A DNA stretch of 64,000 nt, taken from positions 238,834 to 302,833 of the forward strand of contig NZ_NIUY01000003.1 in the NCBI RefSeq assembly GCF_002205795.1, given 5' to 3'. The translations under genes were made by a program, and so were the position numbers. Of the stretch, positions 8,457 to 17,085 are shown piece by piece. A model generated the notes under the pieces. That model made no database searches, was not told the origin of the DNA, and saw only the letters and a program-made list of their open reading frames with translations. Within the stretch, counting starts at the first letter, position 1. Each line of letters starts with the position of its first letter. The stretch comes from Chryseobacterium sp. VAUSW3. GTDB taxonomy: Bacteria; Bacteroidota; Bacteroidia; Flavobacteriales; Weeksellaceae.

Positions 8457-9503
8457 TTAGTTTTTGTAGAAACCATTGGTCCCGATCCCGGTAGTAAGGG
8501 TTTTGAGTAACGTTCCGGAAGTGTTATAAACTCTGGTAATACTGTTGGCTGAGAAAGAAGGATCTGCAATATATACTTTTCCGTCGATTACATTAAATCC
8601 ATAAATGTTTCTGGTTTCAAAACCGAACATAGGAACTACGGTGTTTCCGTTCATTGAATACAGCTGTTTCGCCGCTGTCACAAAATAGATTTTATTGTTT
8701 TCTATCGCAAGTTTTGCCGCATTCGTAATTCCGGGTAAAGCAATTTGTTCCACGGTTGCCGTTTTTGCCGCTATTTTGTAAAGGTAGGTCTGGTTGTTAT
8801 CTGATGATAAAACATATACCGTGTTTTCGTCAGCAATCATGTCACGAATTGCGCCATTGTCGGTTAGCGTGATGGTTTTATCCACCTGGTTATTTGAAGG
8901 GTTAATTCTAGTGATGGTATGTCCGGTTGGCAATTCGTTGTAGTTGCTGTCATAGGTAATTCCATCGGTTTGTACATATACAAAGCCATCGGAAGCAACT
9001 ACTTTTTCGGCATAACGGTCGAAATTAATGCTTTTCACAAAGCTGTTGCCGGCGTCGTAAATATTCAGTTTCATGACATCATAAAAGTTATTATTGGTCA
9101 CGTAGGTGTAATTTCCTGTGAAAGCAATGTAACGGGGTTGCTCAAGATTGGCAGAAATCGTAGCGGTTTTTTTGAAAGTATATCGGTTTACGACTTCAAT
9201 TTTGTTTGGAACATTCATTACCAAAAACGCATTATCATTTTTAAAGCCGATGCTTTGGAATACATTTCCTAAGTTTTCGTTATTGTTGTTTTTGCCGTAA
9301 ATATTGTCTTCCTGAGCTGAAAGATCGTTCGGCAAAAACGTTACCGATGCAGTAGGGGTTGAGAATCCTCCTTCATTTGCAATTAGAATCCCCTTTCCAT
9401 AAGCGCCTTTCGGAACTTCCACGACAGGATCTTCATTTCGGCAGGAAATGTTGAACAATAACGTAAAGGCAAAAGCCGAAGCTAAAATTTTTGATAATTT
9501 CAT
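8457..9503 (-). CDS. DUF5074-like beta-propeller lipoprotein, probable surface cobalamin-binding protein (BtuG-like)
   Basis: A 348-residue lipoprotein: signal peptide with lipobox NISC near residue 21, then RNED, an acidic stretch like the Bacteroidota surface-export signal. The mature part begins with GILIANEGGF, characteristic of DUF5074/YncE-like propellers, and continues with repeated beta-blade patterns (YVTNNNFYDVMKL, FVYVQTDG, TVYVLSSD, KIYFVTAA, KVYIADP). In Bacteroides, BtuG is a surface propeller lipoprotein that captures vitamin B12 with very high affinity and caps BtuB. This gene lies 14 nt downstream of a BtuB-like receptor under a cobalamin riboswitch, so the same role is inferred. 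It ends at a bidirectional terminator. Confidence 0.8.
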   Translation of the reverse strand: MKLSKILASAFAFTLLFNISCRNEDPVVEVPKGAYGKGILIANEGGFSTPTASVTFLPNDLSAQEDNIYGKNNNNENLGNVFQSIGFKNDNAFLVMNVPNKIEVVNRYTFKKTATISANLEQPRYIAFTGNYTYVTNNNFYDVMKLNIYDAGNSFVKSINFDRYAEKVVASDGFVYVQTDGITYDSNYNELPTGHTITRINPSNNQVDKTITLTDNGAIRDMIADENTVYVLSSDNNQTYLYKIAAKTATVEQIALPGITNAAKLAIENNKIYFVTAAKQLYSMNGNTVVPMFGFETRNIYGFNVIDGKVYIADPSFSANSITRVYNTSGTLLKTLTTGIGTNGFYKN

Positions 9504-9517
9504 TTTTTTATATTTAT

Positions 9518-11341
9518 TTAAAAGTTAATCAGTAACTGAATGCTGTAATTTCTTTTAGGCATCGGATAATATGCTGAAGTTTCATATACCTGATCCCAGA
9601 GATTGTTGATTTTAATTCCCAGCTGCTGGTTTTTCAGAACACGGAAGTTCATTCCGGTATTCATTACAAAATAGGATGGGATGGCAGAAGATCTTTCTTC
9701 ATCAGTGGTGGTGTAAGTGAGGCCGGTAAACATTGCCTGTGCATATAATTCGGCAGAACGATAGCGGTAACTTGCATTGCCGAAAACTTTATGTTTTGGT
9801 ACGTACGTCATGAAATTCCCGGTTTCTTTATTGATCGCGTGGGTGAACACATATCCTACACTCATCTTTGCAGAATGTTGACCAAAGGTTTTCTTTAATT
9901 CAAGCTGAGACTCGAGGCCAAAAGATTCAACTTCTGAAGTGTTGACCGGAACCCAGTATCCGAGGGAACCCGGAACCCATTGGATCATATTTTTTATTCG
10001 CAGATAATAGGGAGACAGACTTAAGGAGAGATTTCTGTATTTGAAATTATTGCCGAGTTCAACCTGATGTGCAACTTCCGATTTCAAATCTGGGTTTCCG
10101 CCCGGTTGCCAGTATAAATCATTAAAAGAAGGATATCTGAAGTTTTTAGATAAATTGAAAATTAATGAATACCAATGGTTTACGGCGTGGCGGCCGGATA
10201 ATGAAAATAAAATGGGAGTTTCCAGATTTTCAACGATATCTTTCTTTATTCCCGCCTCGAAATAATATTTTTGGTGAGGACTCCATCGCAATAATGCGGC
10301 AAAAGCACCGGCATTTCTTACGACATCCGTAATTCCGGATTGGTAACCTTTGCCTTTATTGAGCTGATAATCGGTAATGATATTCAGGGCAAAATCGTCA
10401 TTAATGGAATAGTTGAAATCGTTTTTCAGCAAAGAAACTTCGCTTGTTCCGCCGCTGCTTTTAGGCTTTTCTATCATACTGAAATACTGAAATTCATCTT
10501 CCAGATAAGCCAGTCGTAAAATGTTCTGAATTTTTTTTGATTTAAAATTCCAGCTCAGCGTGCTTCGGAAGCTATCGGAAAGATATTTGGATCTGGAACC
10601 AAATTCTGTAGTGGGATAATGCTGTGAACCGCTAAAGTGCTGGGTCTGCCAGGCAAGGGTATTTCCCGAACCGATTTTATAAGCAACACCGAGATTGAAA
10701 TTTTTATTTTGGTATTGTCCGTTGATGTTTTGATAATTTTTCTCCGGAACTTCGTAATAATTCTTGCTTTCTGAATAATTGCCGCTAAATTTCACACTTA
10801 GGATTTCATCGCTATAAGATGATTTCAGAAAGGTGTTAACTGTCTCATAAGAGCCATATTCCATAAAAAGAGACTGGCGGAAACCTTTGTTAAAAGTCAG
10901 TTCATTGTTTAGGTGAATTGTTCCGCCGATTGCCGCACTTCCGTAAATCACGCTTCCGCCACCAGATTTTATTTCTAACTGATCGTACCCGAGGAGATTC
11001 AGATTATTGATGTCGCCCTGACCTAAAAAAGGGGAATTCACATTAATCCCATTCCAGATGAAAGCAGTTTGCTGTGCGGTTGTTCCACGGAAAGAGGGCG
11101 AAGAAACCATTCCCCGGCCGTTTTCTTTAATATTAACGGGCGATTGAAAACGGAGAACCTCGGAAAGATTCGTGGTGTTTTTGAGTAAATCTTCTTCCTT
11201 GAGTTTTGATATTTTCTGAACTTTTCTCGAGTTATCCAATTGATTGTCAAATACAAAAACAGTATCTATGGCGTGCTCCTGTGCCAGTAAAAGTATAGAG
11301 CTGCAAAGCAGTATTGCTGAGAAAAGATATTTTTTATTCAT
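9518..11341 (-). CDS. btuB: TonB-dependent cobalamin receptor
   Basis: A 607-residue outer-membrane receptor. A Sec signal peptide (about 1-20, ending LLLAQ) is followed by a TonB-box-like IDTVFVF, the plug domain with SFRGTTAQQTAFIWNG and the SGGGSVIYGSAAIGGTI segment, and a 22-strand barrel with aromatic-rich strands ending in ..SIQLLINF (C-terminal F, as required for Bam assembly). The length matches BtuB rather than the longer SusC receptors, and no carboxypeptidase-like N-terminal extension is present. The cobalamin riboswitch in its leader makes B12 or another corrinoid the expected substrate. It is the first gene of a two-gene operon with the propeller lipoprotein. Confidence 0.88.
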   Translation of the reverse strand: MNKKYLFSAILLCSSILLLAQEHAIDTVFVFDNQLDNSRKVQKISKLKEEDLLKNTTNLSEVLRFQSPVNIKENGRGMVSSPSFRGTTAQQTAFIWNGINVNSPFLGQGDINNLNLLGYDQLEIKSGGGSVIYGSAAIGGTIHLNNELTFNKGFRQSLFMEYGSYETVNTFLKSSYSDEILSVKFSGNYSESKNYYEVPEKNYQNINGQYQNKNFNLGVAYKIGSGNTLAWQTQHFSGSQHYPTTEFGSRSKYLSDSFRSTLSWNFKSKKIQNILRLAYLEDEFQYFSMIEKPKSSGGTSEVSLLKNDFNYSINDDFALNIITDYQLNKGKGYQSGITDVVRNAGAFAALLRWSPHQKYYFEAGIKKDIVENLETPILFSLSGRHAVNHWYSLIFNLSKNFRYPSFNDLYWQPGGNPDLKSEVAHQVELGNNFKYRNLSLSLSPYYLRIKNMIQWVPGSLGYWVPVNTSEVESFGLESQLELKKTFGQHSAKMSVGYVFTHAINKETGNFMTYVPKHKVFGNASYRYRSAELYAQAMFTGLTYTTTDEERSSAIPSYFVMNTGMNFRVLKNQQLGIKINNLWDQVYETSAYYPMPKRNYSIQLLINF

Positions 11342-11379
11342 ATTTCAGGCTTTTCCTCCGAAAGCGTTTTTGTTGTTAA

Positions 11380-11512
11380 ACTTTAGGCAAGGTCTCCTGA
11401 CTTTCACATTGTTTCACCTTCCCGTTTCCAGTGGTTTTGTATTGAAACAATTTTTTTTATGTGATTTACAGTTGCGGGGACAGTTCACGGATTTCACGTG
11501 ATTCCCTTTTCC
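11380..11512 (-). promoter_or_regulatory. Cobalamin riboswitch (B12 element)
   Basis: Read on the minus strand, the btuB leader contains the conserved cobalamin aptamer pieces in order: GGGAATCACGTGAAATCC, ACTGTCCCCGCAACTGTAA (the B12-box core, usually GCCACTGT), then, after a variable arm, CACTGG, GGGAAGG and AGTCAGGAGACC-TTGCC. This layout is that of the class I/II cobalamin riboswitch. The aptamer is about 40 nt before the btuB start, so ligand binding probably acts by hiding the ribosome site (GGAGG at 11355-11359 on the complementary strand). Confidence 0.9.
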
Positions 11513-11522
11513 AAAAGCAGAG

Positions 11523-11553
11523 CAAAGGTACATTTTTAATCCTGTACCTACAA
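11523..11553 (-). promoter_or_regulatory. Promoter of the btuB operon
   Basis: On the minus strand, TTG (11553-11551), a 20-nt spacer and TACCTTTG (11530-11523) match the Bacteroidota consensus. The start would be near 11516, just before the riboswitch aptamer. Confidence 0.75.
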
Positions 11554-11569
11554 GAATGAGAAGGTGGTG

Positions 11570-13639
11570 TTAGGATTTGGCCGATAAACTCTTGAGGTAA
11601 TGATAGGTTTCCACCTGAGAGCGGATTTCTTTTGTGCCGGTTTTTACATACTCGTTGCGCAGTTTTTTATCCAGAATTCTGGCTTTTACGTTATCGCTGA
11701 GCTGAATATCGAGCATGTCTTTAATTTCTTTCTTTAAATTTTTCTGGGTGACTTTAGCCGCCGCTTCAATTCGGTAATCCAGGTTCCGCGTCATCCAGTC
11801 GGCCGAAGAAATATAAATATCTTCGTTTCCTTTGCTGTAAAAATACATGACTCTGGCGTGTTCCAGATATTCATCCACAATGCTGATGGCCTGAATTTTT
11901 TTCTTAAACTGTTTCTGGTTCACAGCACAGTAAATCCCACGAACGATCAGCCTACAGATAACTCCGGCATTTGCTGCCTCGTAAATCTTCTGAATCAGGG
12001 CGCGGTCGCTTAAAGAATTCACTTTAATAATCATTTCTGCATGACGGTTTGCCTTTGCTTCTTCAATCTCTTTGTCGATATGCTGCATTATTTTTTCGCG
12101 CATGAACTGAGGACAGAGCAGTAGATTTTTACAGGATTTCAGGGCGGGCAGAATGTCTTCTTTAGGTTTTCTCAATACATTGAAAACTTTGTTGATGTCG
12201 GCCATAATTCCGCGGTCCGAAGTCATCAGGAGATGGTCGCCGTATATTTTTGCCGTTTTTTCGTTGAAGTTTCCTGTGCTTACAAAGCCATACTGAACGG
12301 TTTTGTTGTGCGATCTTTTCTTGATGATGCAGAGTTTTGCGTGAACTTTTTTATTCGGAATTCCGAAGAGTACCTTTACCCCTTCCTGCTCCAGGATTTC
12401 TTTCCATTCCAGATTGCTTTCTTCGTCGAATCTTGCGCGAAGTTCCAGCATCACCGTAACTTCCTTGCCATTTCTTACTGCGTTGATGAGGGCATTCACG
12501 ATTTTCGACTGGCTTGCCAATCGGTAGGCCGTGATCTGTATCGATTTTACTTCGGGATCCATCGCCGATTCGCGGAGTAAATCAATGACCGGCGTATACC
12601 GGTGATACGGAAAGGTGAGCAGAACATCGGTTTTCTGAATCACATCCGTAACTCTTTGTCCGATAAACATCGCGTGGTCAAAAGAATTGCGTTCCTCTGG
12701 TTTCCGGTACATTTTAAAAACATCGGGAAAGTCCATAAAATGCCGGAAGTTGTGTATTTTGCCGCCAGGAATTATACTGTCTTTTTTGCTTAAATGAAGT
12801 TTACGGATCAGAAATTCGAGCAGGGCTTTATCCATATCCTTATCGAAAACAAACCGCGTAGGCTTTCCTTTTCTTCGCGATTTAATGCCTTTCTCAATTT
12901 TTTCTGCAAGCGTGGTTTTGATATCGTTATCTAAATCGAATTCCGCATCTTTGGTTACTTTAAAGCAGTGCGCTTCAAAATCAGTATACCCGAAATAGGA
13001 GAAAATATGCGGAAGGTTATAAATAATTACATCTTCCAGAAGCATGACGTTTTTCTCCGCTTTATCCTCGGACGGCAGCAGCACAAAGCGTCCCACCGCC
13101 CGGGAAGGAATTTCAATAATGGCAAATTTGCTTTCGTACTGAAATTCTTTCTTTCTCATTGCCACGCCCAGATACAGTGATTTGTCGCGGAGATAGGGCA
13201 TAGGCACATTTTCATGAAGTAAAATGGGAATCACGTTACTTTCAACCATCTCATCAAAATACTCCTTTACGAAACGTTCCTGCGCCGGGGAAAGGTTTTT
13301 TGCGCTGCGGATGAAAATTTTCTGTTCCGCCATTTCAATCTGGATTTTTTTCCAGGTTTTATCGAAATTCTGCTGCTGGTGGATTACAATTTCGTTAATC
13401 TGCTGCAGGATTTTTGTTGGGGCTTGATAGAAGGATTCTGTAATGAATTTATCTTTAAAATCCATAGCGCGCTTTAAACCAGCAACACGCACGCGGAAAA
13501 ACTCATCAAGATTGTTTGAAAAGATGCCCAGAAAACGGATGCGCAGGTGAAGCGGAACGTTTCCGTCCATCGCTTCCTGCAAAACGCGCTCATTGAATGA
13601 AAGCCAGGTAACATCTCTCGGATTAAACTGATTCGCCAT
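11570..13639 (-). CDS. ppk1: Polyphosphate kinase 1
   Basis: A 689-residue PPK1 of normal length. It transfers the gamma phosphate of ATP to growing polyphosphate, and back. The N domain (NPRDVTWLSFNERVLQEA), head domain and two phospholipase-D-like C-terminal domains are present. The autophosphorylated histidine is in KVHAKLCII near residue 433, and the second conserved histidine in YLEHARVMYFYSKG near 593. The protein is cytoplasmic or membrane-peripheral. The exopolyphosphatase gene, often its neighbour in other phyla, is 43 kb away at 56433. It is divergent from the Crp/Fnr gene. Confidence 0.95.
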   Translation of the reverse strand: MANQFNPRDVTWLSFNERVLQEAMDGNVPLHLRIRFLGIFSNNLDEFFRVRVAGLKRAMDFKDKFITESFYQAPTKILQQINEIVIHQQQNFDKTWKKIQIEMAEQKIFIRSAKNLSPAQERFVKEYFDEMVESNVIPILLHENVPMPYLRDKSLYLGVAMRKKEFQYESKFAIIEIPSRAVGRFVLLPSEDKAEKNVMLLEDVIIYNLPHIFSYFGYTDFEAHCFKVTKDAEFDLDNDIKTTLAEKIEKGIKSRRKGKPTRFVFDKDMDKALLEFLIRKLHLSKKDSIIPGGKIHNFRHFMDFPDVFKMYRKPEERNSFDHAMFIGQRVTDVIQKTDVLLTFPYHRYTPVIDLLRESAMDPEVKSIQITAYRLASQSKIVNALINAVRNGKEVTVMLELRARFDEESNLEWKEILEQEGVKVLFGIPNKKVHAKLCIIKKRSHNKTVQYGFVSTGNFNEKTAKIYGDHLLMTSDRGIMADINKVFNVLRKPKEDILPALKSCKNLLLCPQFMREKIMQHIDKEIEEAKANRHAEMIIKVNSLSDRALIQKIYEAANAGVICRLIVRGIYCAVNQKQFKKKIQAISIVDEYLEHARVMYFYSKGNEDIYISSADWMTRNLDYRIEAAAKVTQKNLKKEIKDMLDIQLSDNVKARILDKKLRNEYVKTGTKEIRSQVETYHYLKSLSAKS

Positions 13640-13723
13640 AAAACTTACTGTATTTTCCTCAAAAATAGGTAATTTTCGCTCACTTTTACCGGTCTTACCG
13701 TAGGCAGAATGATAAATTTTCGT

Positions 13724-13731
13724 TAAATTTG
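13724..13731 (+). promoter_or_regulatory. -7 element of the Crp/Fnr gene
   Basis: TAAATTTG fits the -7 consensus. The transcript would begin close to 13738, which places the TTG at 13729 outside the message and supports ATG 13747. No good -33 TTG was seen. Confidence 0.5.
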
Positions 13732-13746
13732 AGACAAACTTTGCCT

Positions 13747-14343
13747 ATGTTTACACGAGAAATTTTGTTAAAAAACAAGGTTCCTGTCATTTATCTTAAA
13801 AAAAGGGACACCCTTTTCCGGGAGGATCAAATCGCAATCAATCTTTATTATCTGACTGAAGGTGAAGTAAAGATTTACAATACCGATTCTGACGGGAAAG
13901 AGTTCCTGATCAATAAAGTGAATGACCACCAGTTTCTCGGTGAACCGCCGTTTCTGCTTGCAGAACGATATCCCGCGAATGCAGTAATTGCAAGCGAAAG
14001 TGCTGAGGTTTTCAGTTTTAATCAGAGTCTTTTTAAAAAATTCATGCTAGATAATCCTGAGGTTCACTATGAGTTTACTAAGGAAATTGCCAAAAAAGCA
14101 TATGAAAAAACCTTAAGATTAAAATCGATCGTACACCAGTGCCCACATGAAAGGATCATCAATTTTCTTAAAATCCACAAAAGAACCATGGGTATTGAAC
14201 CCGGCGAAAAGACCATTATAGATGTGACCCGAAAAGAAATGGCTAACTCTACCGGACTGGCGATTGAAACGGTAATCCGAACGGTTAAAAAAATGGAACG
14301 AGAAGATAAAATACAACTCATTAACCATAAAATTTATTATTGA
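13747..14343 (+). CDS. Crp/Fnr-family transcription regulator
   Basis: A 198-residue regulator: cyclic-nucleotide-type beta-roll sensor domain (residues 1-115), long dimer helix, and a winged helix with DVTRKEMANSTGLAIETVIR. The recognition helix holds ETVIR, keeping the Glu and Arg that in Fnr and Crp read the TGA of each half-site. Only one cysteine is present (VHQCPHER), so it is not an Fnr-type [4Fe-4S] sensor; haem, NO or another ligand is possible. It is translationally coupled (TGATG) to the haem-copper-oxidase-like gene. Palindromes TATGA-N6-TCATA at the nos and fasciclin promoters are its likely targets (see those entries). The sensed signal is inferred, not shown. Confidence 0.85.
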   Translation: MFTREILLKNKVPVIYLKKRDTLFREDQIAINLYYLTEGEVKIYNTDSDGKEFLINKVNDHQFLGEPPFLLAERYPANAVIASESAEVFSFNQSLFKKFMLDNPEVHYEFTKEIAKKAYEKTLRLKSIVHQCPHERIINFLKIHKRTMGIEPGEKTIIDVTRKEMANSTGLAIETVIRTVKKMEREDKIQLINHKIYY

Positions 14344-15557
14344 TGCAGCGCACGTTCTGGCTTAAATTTTCCGTCTTCAATTTTTTTCTGGTGGCGCTTT
14401 TGGGTGTCATCATGCGTTATAAAATCCTTTATTCATTACCCTTCCTGGATCAGAAACATCTGCAGGAAGCCCATTCGCACTTCGCTTTTTATGGGTGGAT
14501 TACCAACGTGCTGTATGTATTGATCATGCACTATATAAGTAAAGTGAATCCTTTGGTTAAGCTCAGAAAGTATGAATATTTAATCGTTATTAACCTTGCC
14601 GCATCTTTTGCAATGCTCGGTACGTTCATCTACGGCGGTTATTTCTGGGCGTCGATTGCAGCTTCTACAGCAGCGTTGCTTACCAGTTTTGTATTCTGTT
14701 ATTTCTTCATCAGAGATTCCATGAAAATTCAGGATGCTTCAAAAATCTGGTTCCTTGCAGGATTGTTTTTTGCGGTGATTTCGTCGGCAGGCGTTTTCAA
14801 CCTGGCCTACATGATGAGTTCTAAAAATATAAACCAGGATCTTTACCTGGCCTCAGAATATTACTTTCTGCATTTTCAGTATAACGGATTCTTTATATTT
14901 TCCTGCATCGGCCTCTTGCTCTATTCGATGAAAGAAGCCGGATCGCCTATTTCTGAAAAGAAAAATAAATTGCTGTTCTGGCTGATGTTTCTTGGCTGTT
15001 TCATCGGCGTAGGGCTTTCGGTTTTATGGATGAAGCTGCCGGCTGCCGTGTTTACTCTGATTGTTATAGCGACGCTGGGCCAAACTGCAGGGGCCGTAAT
15101 GATTTATGATTTTGTAAAAAAAAGTTGGACGAATCTGGTGGTGAAATGGTCGCCGATGCACAGGTTTGTACTTCTTTTTGTGGGATTTGCATTTGCAGTG
15201 AAAATTGCGCTGCAGTTGGGCTCCAATATTCCTGCAGTAAACCAGTTTGCTTTCGGATTCCGTAATGTAGTGATCGCTTATCTGCATTTGGTGCTGCTGA
15301 TGTGTATTGCAACATTTTTGGTGAACGAGATTCTGGCAACCAATTTCTTCACCATTTCCAAACCGCTGCTGTTGGGTCTTAAACTTTTTCTTTTGGGTAT
15401 TTTCCTTAATGAATTTCTTCTGGGACTGATGGGCATTTTTTCGATAAAATATATTTCGATTCCTTATGCAAACCATTTCCTGCTGTACATTTCTTTACTT
15501 ATTTTTATTGCGCTGCTCCTCATCTTTGTAAACTTAAAGACGAAAAAGCAGCATTAA
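14343..15557 (+). CDS. Haem-copper-oxidase subunit I-like membrane protein
   Basis: A 404-residue integral membrane protein with about 12 hydrophobic helices. Histidines sit at places suggestive of metal or haem binding: H39, H44 and H46 in KHLQEAHSHFAFYGW, a histidine in YFLHFQYNGFF and one in YLHLVLL. This pattern resembles the shortened oxidase/NO-reductase subunit I relatives of Bacteroidetes and, more loosely, NnrS; I cannot place it exactly. It starts with ATG overlapping the stop of the Crp/Fnr gene by one base, so both are made from one mRNA. With the nos cluster 2 kb away, a role in nitrogen-oxide metabolism or tolerance is a reasonable guess. Confidence 0.55.
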   Translation: MQRTFWLKFSVFNFFLVALLGVIMRYKILYSLPFLDQKHLQEAHSHFAFYGWITNVLYVLIMHYISKVNPLVKLRKYEYLIVINLAASFAMLGTFIYGGYFWASIAASTAALLTSFVFCYFFIRDSMKIQDASKIWFLAGLFFAVISSAGVFNLAYMMSSKNINQDLYLASEYYFLHFQYNGFFIFSCIGLLLYSMKEAGSPISEKKNKLLFWLMFLGCFIGVGLSVLWMKLPAAVFTLIVIATLGQTAGAVMIYDFVKKSWTNLVVKWSPMHRFVLLFVGFAFAVKIALQLGSNIPAVNQFAFGFRNVVIAYLHLVLLMCIATFLVNEILATNFFTISKPLLLGLKLFLLGIFLNEFLLGLMGIFSIKYISIPYANHFLLYISLLIFIALLLIFVNLKTKKQH

Positions 15558-15582
15558 AAACAGATACTTTTATTAATAAAAA

Positions 15583-15614
15583 ATGGCTTTCAAAATATTT
15601 TTGAGAGCCATTTC
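15583..15614. terminator. Terminator between convergent genes
   Basis: A 13-bp stem AAATGGCTTTCAA/TTGAGAGCCATTT. The minus-strand side is followed by a clear T run, so it mainly ends the fasciclin transcript. The plus-strand side has only a short T stretch. Confidence 0.75.
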
Positions 15615-15641
15615 TACAATTAAATTTAACAAACTCAGAAT

Positions 15642-16196
15642 TTACTTTTCGGGCAGCAGTACTTCGTCAATCGCATACACAATACCGTTAGAAGCAGGAA
15701 CTGTGGCTACAATTTTTGCTTTTCCGTTGATTACAGGCTTCCCGTCTACTATCGTTATCGTAATATTTTTTCCGTTTACCATTCCTAAACTTTGTCCGTC
15801 GGTCATATTTTCTTCTTTAATCACCCCAACATACGTATGATATCCAAGAACATCAGATAATGCATCAGCCTGATCTGGTTTCAAAAGACCGTCAACAGTG
15901 CCTGCCGGAAGTTTGTCGAAAGCAGAATTCAGTGGAGCGAATACTGTAAATGGACCTGCGTTGCTGAGAGATGTTGTGAGGTTTGCGGCTTTCACTGCGG
16001 TCACCAGAGTTGATAAATCCGGATTTTTTGCCGCCAACTGTACCACTGTTGGGTTGGAATCATCGTCCAGAACAGCTTCCTGTCCCTGTCCTACGGCTTC
16101 GGTCGTTGCAGCAGAATCTGTCGTGGTGGTTTCATTCTTCTTACACGACACCAGGGCAAAACCCACCAGGCCTAAAATGATAATCGATTTTTTCAT
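15642..16196 (-). CDS. Fasciclin-domain lipoprotein
   Basis: A 184-residue protein with a lipoprotein signal (ALVSC near residue 18, then KKNE), a Thr/Ala-rich linker (20-45), and one FAS1 domain with the two conserved boxes: H1 (TVFAPLNSAFDKLPAGT) and H2 (GNGIVYAID-type, here SNGIVYAIDEVLLP). FAS1 domains serve adhesion or unknown envelope roles. The gene follows its own promoter, which has a Crp/Fnr-type palindrome identical in geometry to the nos promoter. FAS1 lipoproteins occur near nos genes in other Bacteroidetes, but a direct role in N2O reduction is not established. Confidence 0.88.
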   Translation of the reverse strand: MKKSIIILGLVGFALVSCKKNETTTTDSAATTEAVGQGQEAVLDDDSNPTVVQLAAKNPDLSTLVTAVKAANLTTSLSNAGPFTVFAPLNSAFDKLPAGTVDGLLKPDQADALSDVLGYHTYVGVIKEENMTDGQSLGMVNGKNITITIVDGKPVINGKAKIVATVPASNGIVYAIDEVLLPEK

Positions 16197-16210
16197 TGCT
16201 TAATTTTTAT

Positions 16211-16256
16211 TAAAAGTACGAACAAAAATGAACTGCGGGGTATGACTGTGGTCATA
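16211..16256 (-). promoter_or_regulatory. Fasciclin promoter with Crp/Fnr-type operator
   Basis: The palindrome TATGACTGTGGTCATA (16241-16256) is a perfect 6-4-6 inverted repeat with the Crp/Fnr core TGA-N6-TCA. Exactly 22 nt downstream on the minus strand is TACTTTTA (16218-16211), a -7 box with one mismatch. No -33 TTG is present. The operator centre is 30.5 nt from the -7 box, hence near -44 from the start: class II activator geometry. The nos promoter has the same layout. Confidence 0.7.
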
Positions 16257-16317
16257 TGCAAGTGTCTGTAATTGTGATATTTGTCACCAAAACGAAAAAG
16301 CGGTATTTAATAAATAA

Positions 16318-17085
16318 TTAAAGGTCTTTTTTATTGAATTTTATCAAAGAAAGTACAAATGGAACCGTTGCCCAGATCATCAGAATCAGCATCGAGATTC
16401 CCATGCCGCCGCCTGATCCGAAAACTTTTTGAAAAACAGCTCCCGAGTAACCCAGCATCGCTGAAATATCCAGCTGAAGCAAAACGAAAATTCGCGAAAG
16501 CCCCACCGGATTGAGACCTGCAAGTGTGGCCATGATTCCTTCAATAGGATAATCGGCGAACTGGAACATCAGAACGAGCAGGATTCCGTCATAAATAATG
16601 CTGAAAAACATCCAGATGAAAATCGAGATTCCGATTCCCTTCGCTCGGTCGCGGCTGATAATGGCGGAAAGCATCGCAAATGAAGTAAAAATCACCGAGA
16701 GTAAAATACCGATGATAATAAGCGAAAATCCTGTTTCAATCGACGAATAGAGCAGAATCGGAATGCCGCATCCCAGCAGAAATGCCAGAACCAAAGCCGT
16801 GGAAAGTCCCAAAAAAATATTAAACCAAACCTTTACCCGCGGCACCGGCTGGCTCAGGAGCAGTTCGATAAACTGGCTGCTGTTGTAAACATAAATGGTC
16901 GAAAAAATAATGCTGACCAAAGGAACTACCAAAAGTACCACATTCAGCAAACTCAGTGTAGCTTTGGTATAATTGCTTTCGAGGCCGAGAACCGACCAGG
17001 AAATAATGAAAAGTAAAATGGTATAGAAAATTACAATCTTATTTTTTAAAATATCAAAAAGTATAAAGCGTGCGATCTTGTTCAT
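16318..17085 (-). CDS. nosY: NosY: ABC permease of the nitrous oxide reductase maturation system
   Basis: A 255-residue inner-membrane protein with six predicted helices, of the ABC-2 permease type. It partners NosF (ATPase) and NosD (periplasmic beta-helix) in the NosDFY machine that supplies sulfur and/or copper for CuZ assembly in NosZ. Its first helix (IVIFYTILLFIISWSVLGLE) and the LLLSQPVPR motif after helix 2 are typical of NosY. It is the last gene of the nos operon and overlaps nosF by 4 nt (ATGA), indicating coupled translation and equal amounts. Confidence 0.9.
   Translation of the reverse strand: MNKIARFILFDILKNKIVIFYTILLFIISWSVLGLESNYTKATLSLLNVVLLVVPLVSIIFSTIYVYNSSQFIELLLSQPVPRVKVWFNIFLGLSTALVLAFLLGCGIPILLYSSIETGFSLIIIGILLSVIFTSFAMLSAIISRDRAKGIGISIFIWMFFSIIYDGILLVLMFQFADYPIEGIMATLAGLNPVGLSRIFVLLQLDISAMLGYSGAVFQKVFGSGGGMGISMLILMIWATVPFVLSLIKFNKKDL

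Noticed and set aside
15024..15476. A 150-codon minus-strand frame inside the oxidase-like gene
   Set aside because: His/Gln/Lys-rich shadow of a membrane-protein gene with many TTT and CTG codons on the other strand.
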